Positions 6,357 to 6,914 of a DNA stretch of 6,914 nucleotides are shown piece by piece (the stretch's first letter is position 1; every line of letters starts with the position of its first letter). Source of the DNA: Nostoc sp. CHAB 5715 (GTDB taxonomy: Bacteria > Cyanobacteriota > Cyanobacteriia > Cyanobacteriales > Nostocaceae); assembly GCF_020829685.1 (NCBI RefSeq), contig NZ_JAIVFR010000341.1, forward strand, positions 1-6,914, in the 5' to 3' direction. Under the pieces are notes generated by a model. That model saw only the letters and a program-made list of their open reading frames with translations. It was not told the DNA's origin and did no database searches. A program made the translations under genes and the position numbers.

Positions 6357-6710
6357 TTGCTACCCCGATTAAGCAGTAATATCTCAGGATTTTATCTGGC
6401 AGATGCTTTCTGGCGATCGCACACTGTGTCAGAATTGCTATTGTATGGGCTTGCTGTGATTGTTGTCAGTGATACTTCCCCCATCACAAATCTCGCAGCC
6501 ATTGATCAGCTAGACTTGTTGCAGGAACTCTATGGAAGCATCGTTATTCCTCTAGCGGTTTATAAAGAAATGGTCGTAGCAGGAAAGGTTGTTCCTGGTG
6601 CAGTCGAAGTACAGACCTTATCCTGGATTCAAACTCAGACAGTTGCTGATGCTCAAAAAGTCACATCCGATGTAGCTGAATTCCTGGAAGACTATTCCCA
6701 CACCCTCTGA
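6357..6710 (+). pseudogene. Truncated DUF3368 PIN-domain toxin-like protein (N-terminal half)
   Basis: From the GTG at 6456 the translation reads VIVVSDTSPITNLAAIDQLDLL, the typical start of DUF3368 PIN proteins, which are predicted Mg-dependent RNases of toxin-antitoxin pairs. It continues through YGSIVIPLAVYKEM and VVPGAVEVQTLSWIQ. The first catalytic Asp (SDTS) and the Glu of VYKEM are present. After KVTSDVAEFLEDYSHTL a stop at 6708-6710 ends it at about 84 residues, where the family has roughly 150. The GEAEAI helix and the second acidic cluster are missing and are not found in the other frames downstream. The 33 residues before the GTG (from a TTG at 6357) resemble nothing I recognise. 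In another frame an ORF ends in a TGA overlapping the GTG, as antitoxin genes often do, but it has no recognisable antitoxin sequence. Most likely a decayed toxin. Confidence 0.7.
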
Positions 6711-6793
6711 ATAGAATAAGCATCGAATTTTTTATCTCTGCTAATGATAATTAAAGAGTGATTGATTGCCTGTGCAATTAACATTCGATAAAA

Positions 6794-6823
6794 GCGATTA
6801 GCGGTTAGCGAGCTTGCGATTAG
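6794..6823. repeat. Direct repeat GCGATTAG x2
   Basis: GCGATTAG occurs at 6794-6801 and 6816-6823, with CGGTTAGCGAGCTT between. The TTAGCGG/TTAGCGA pieces have the same TTAGCNN pattern as the array at 6854-6909, so this may be an outlying fragment of it. The rest of 6711-6853 shows no gene. Confidence 0.5.
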
Positions 6824-6846
6824 TTTTAAACAAGCCGCCCAATATG

Positions 6847-6914
6847 AGCGGGGTATTAGCTATTAGCTATTAGCCATTAGCTAACAGCTAACCGCTAACA
6901 GCTAACAGCGGGGT
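6847..6914. repeat. Eight-heptamer array arranged as an inverted repeat
   Basis: Positions 6854-6909 are exactly eight heptamers: TATTAGC three times, CATTAGC, TAACAGC, TAACCGC, TAACAGC, TAACAGC. The second half is the reverse complement of the same TTAGCNN unit, so the array folds on itself around TTAGCTAA (6877-6884). Counting outward, 21 of 27 base pairs match between 6854-6880 and 6881-6907. AGCGGGGT flanks the array on both sides (6847-6854 and 6907-6914). The window ends here, so the element may continue. Confidence 0.85.

Noticed and set aside
6373..6459. Antitoxin gene ending at the TGA that overlaps the PIN GTG start
   Set aside because: The frame opens only after a TAA at 6370-6372 and its translation is short, Cys-rich and unlike UPF0175 or other usual DUF3368 partners.
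6740..6758. Possible Fur box (GCTAATGATAATTAAAGAG)
   Set aside because: Only the left half resembles the Fur consensus (about 12 of 19 positions), the second half does not, and no target gene is visible to its right in the window.

Overview
The window looks like chromosomal DNA of a filamentous, heterocystous-type cyanobacterium (Nostocales). Three things point this way: six exact HIP1 octamers GCGATCGC in 6.9 kb, several different heptanucleotide tandem repeats (STRR type) between genes, and a typically cyanobacterial protein set (MEKHLA, Uma2, cyanobacterial rhomboids, a small soluble TPR protein). No tRNA, rRNA, CRISPR array or transposase was seen. The genus call is inference.

Layout. 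1-99 is a short leader with a CTGATAA heptamer array. 100-2274 (+) is a Wzz/BY-kinase-like polysaccharide co-polymerase whose kinase half is degenerate. 2275-2459 separates it from the convergent rhomboid gene and is filled with dispersed repeats. 2460-3131 and 3256-3975 (both -) are two tandem rhomboid intramembrane serine proteases, about 61% identical by hand count. 4188-4514 (-) is the C-terminal part of a MEKHLA-domain gene, cut off exactly at a GGGGAGT/AGGGAGT repeat array. 4578-5198 (+) is a TPR protein, followed by a symmetric hairpin. 5221-5474 is repeat-rich and holds no gene. 5718-6317 and 5475-5702 (both -, 15 bp apart) look like an operon of a Uma2-family nuclease-like protein and a small YgiT/MqsA-like protein lacking all zinc ligands. 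6357-6710 (+) holds the N-terminal half of a DUF3368 PIN toxin-like protein, probably a remnant. 6711-6914 has no gene and ends in an eight-heptamer array arranged as an inverted repeat.

The genes do not form one pathway. The Wzz-like gene probably belongs to an exopolysaccharide locus extending left of the window. The rhomboid pair is a local duplication. The right part is accessory DNA with toxin/antitoxin-like pieces, decayed genes and small repeats. I do not see a clearly new multi-gene defence or mobile system. The most interesting points are the kinase-dead-looking BY-kinase fusion, the repeat-associated truncation of the MEKHLA gene, the Uma2 plus zinc-less YgiT-like pair, and the palindromic heptamer array at the right edge.
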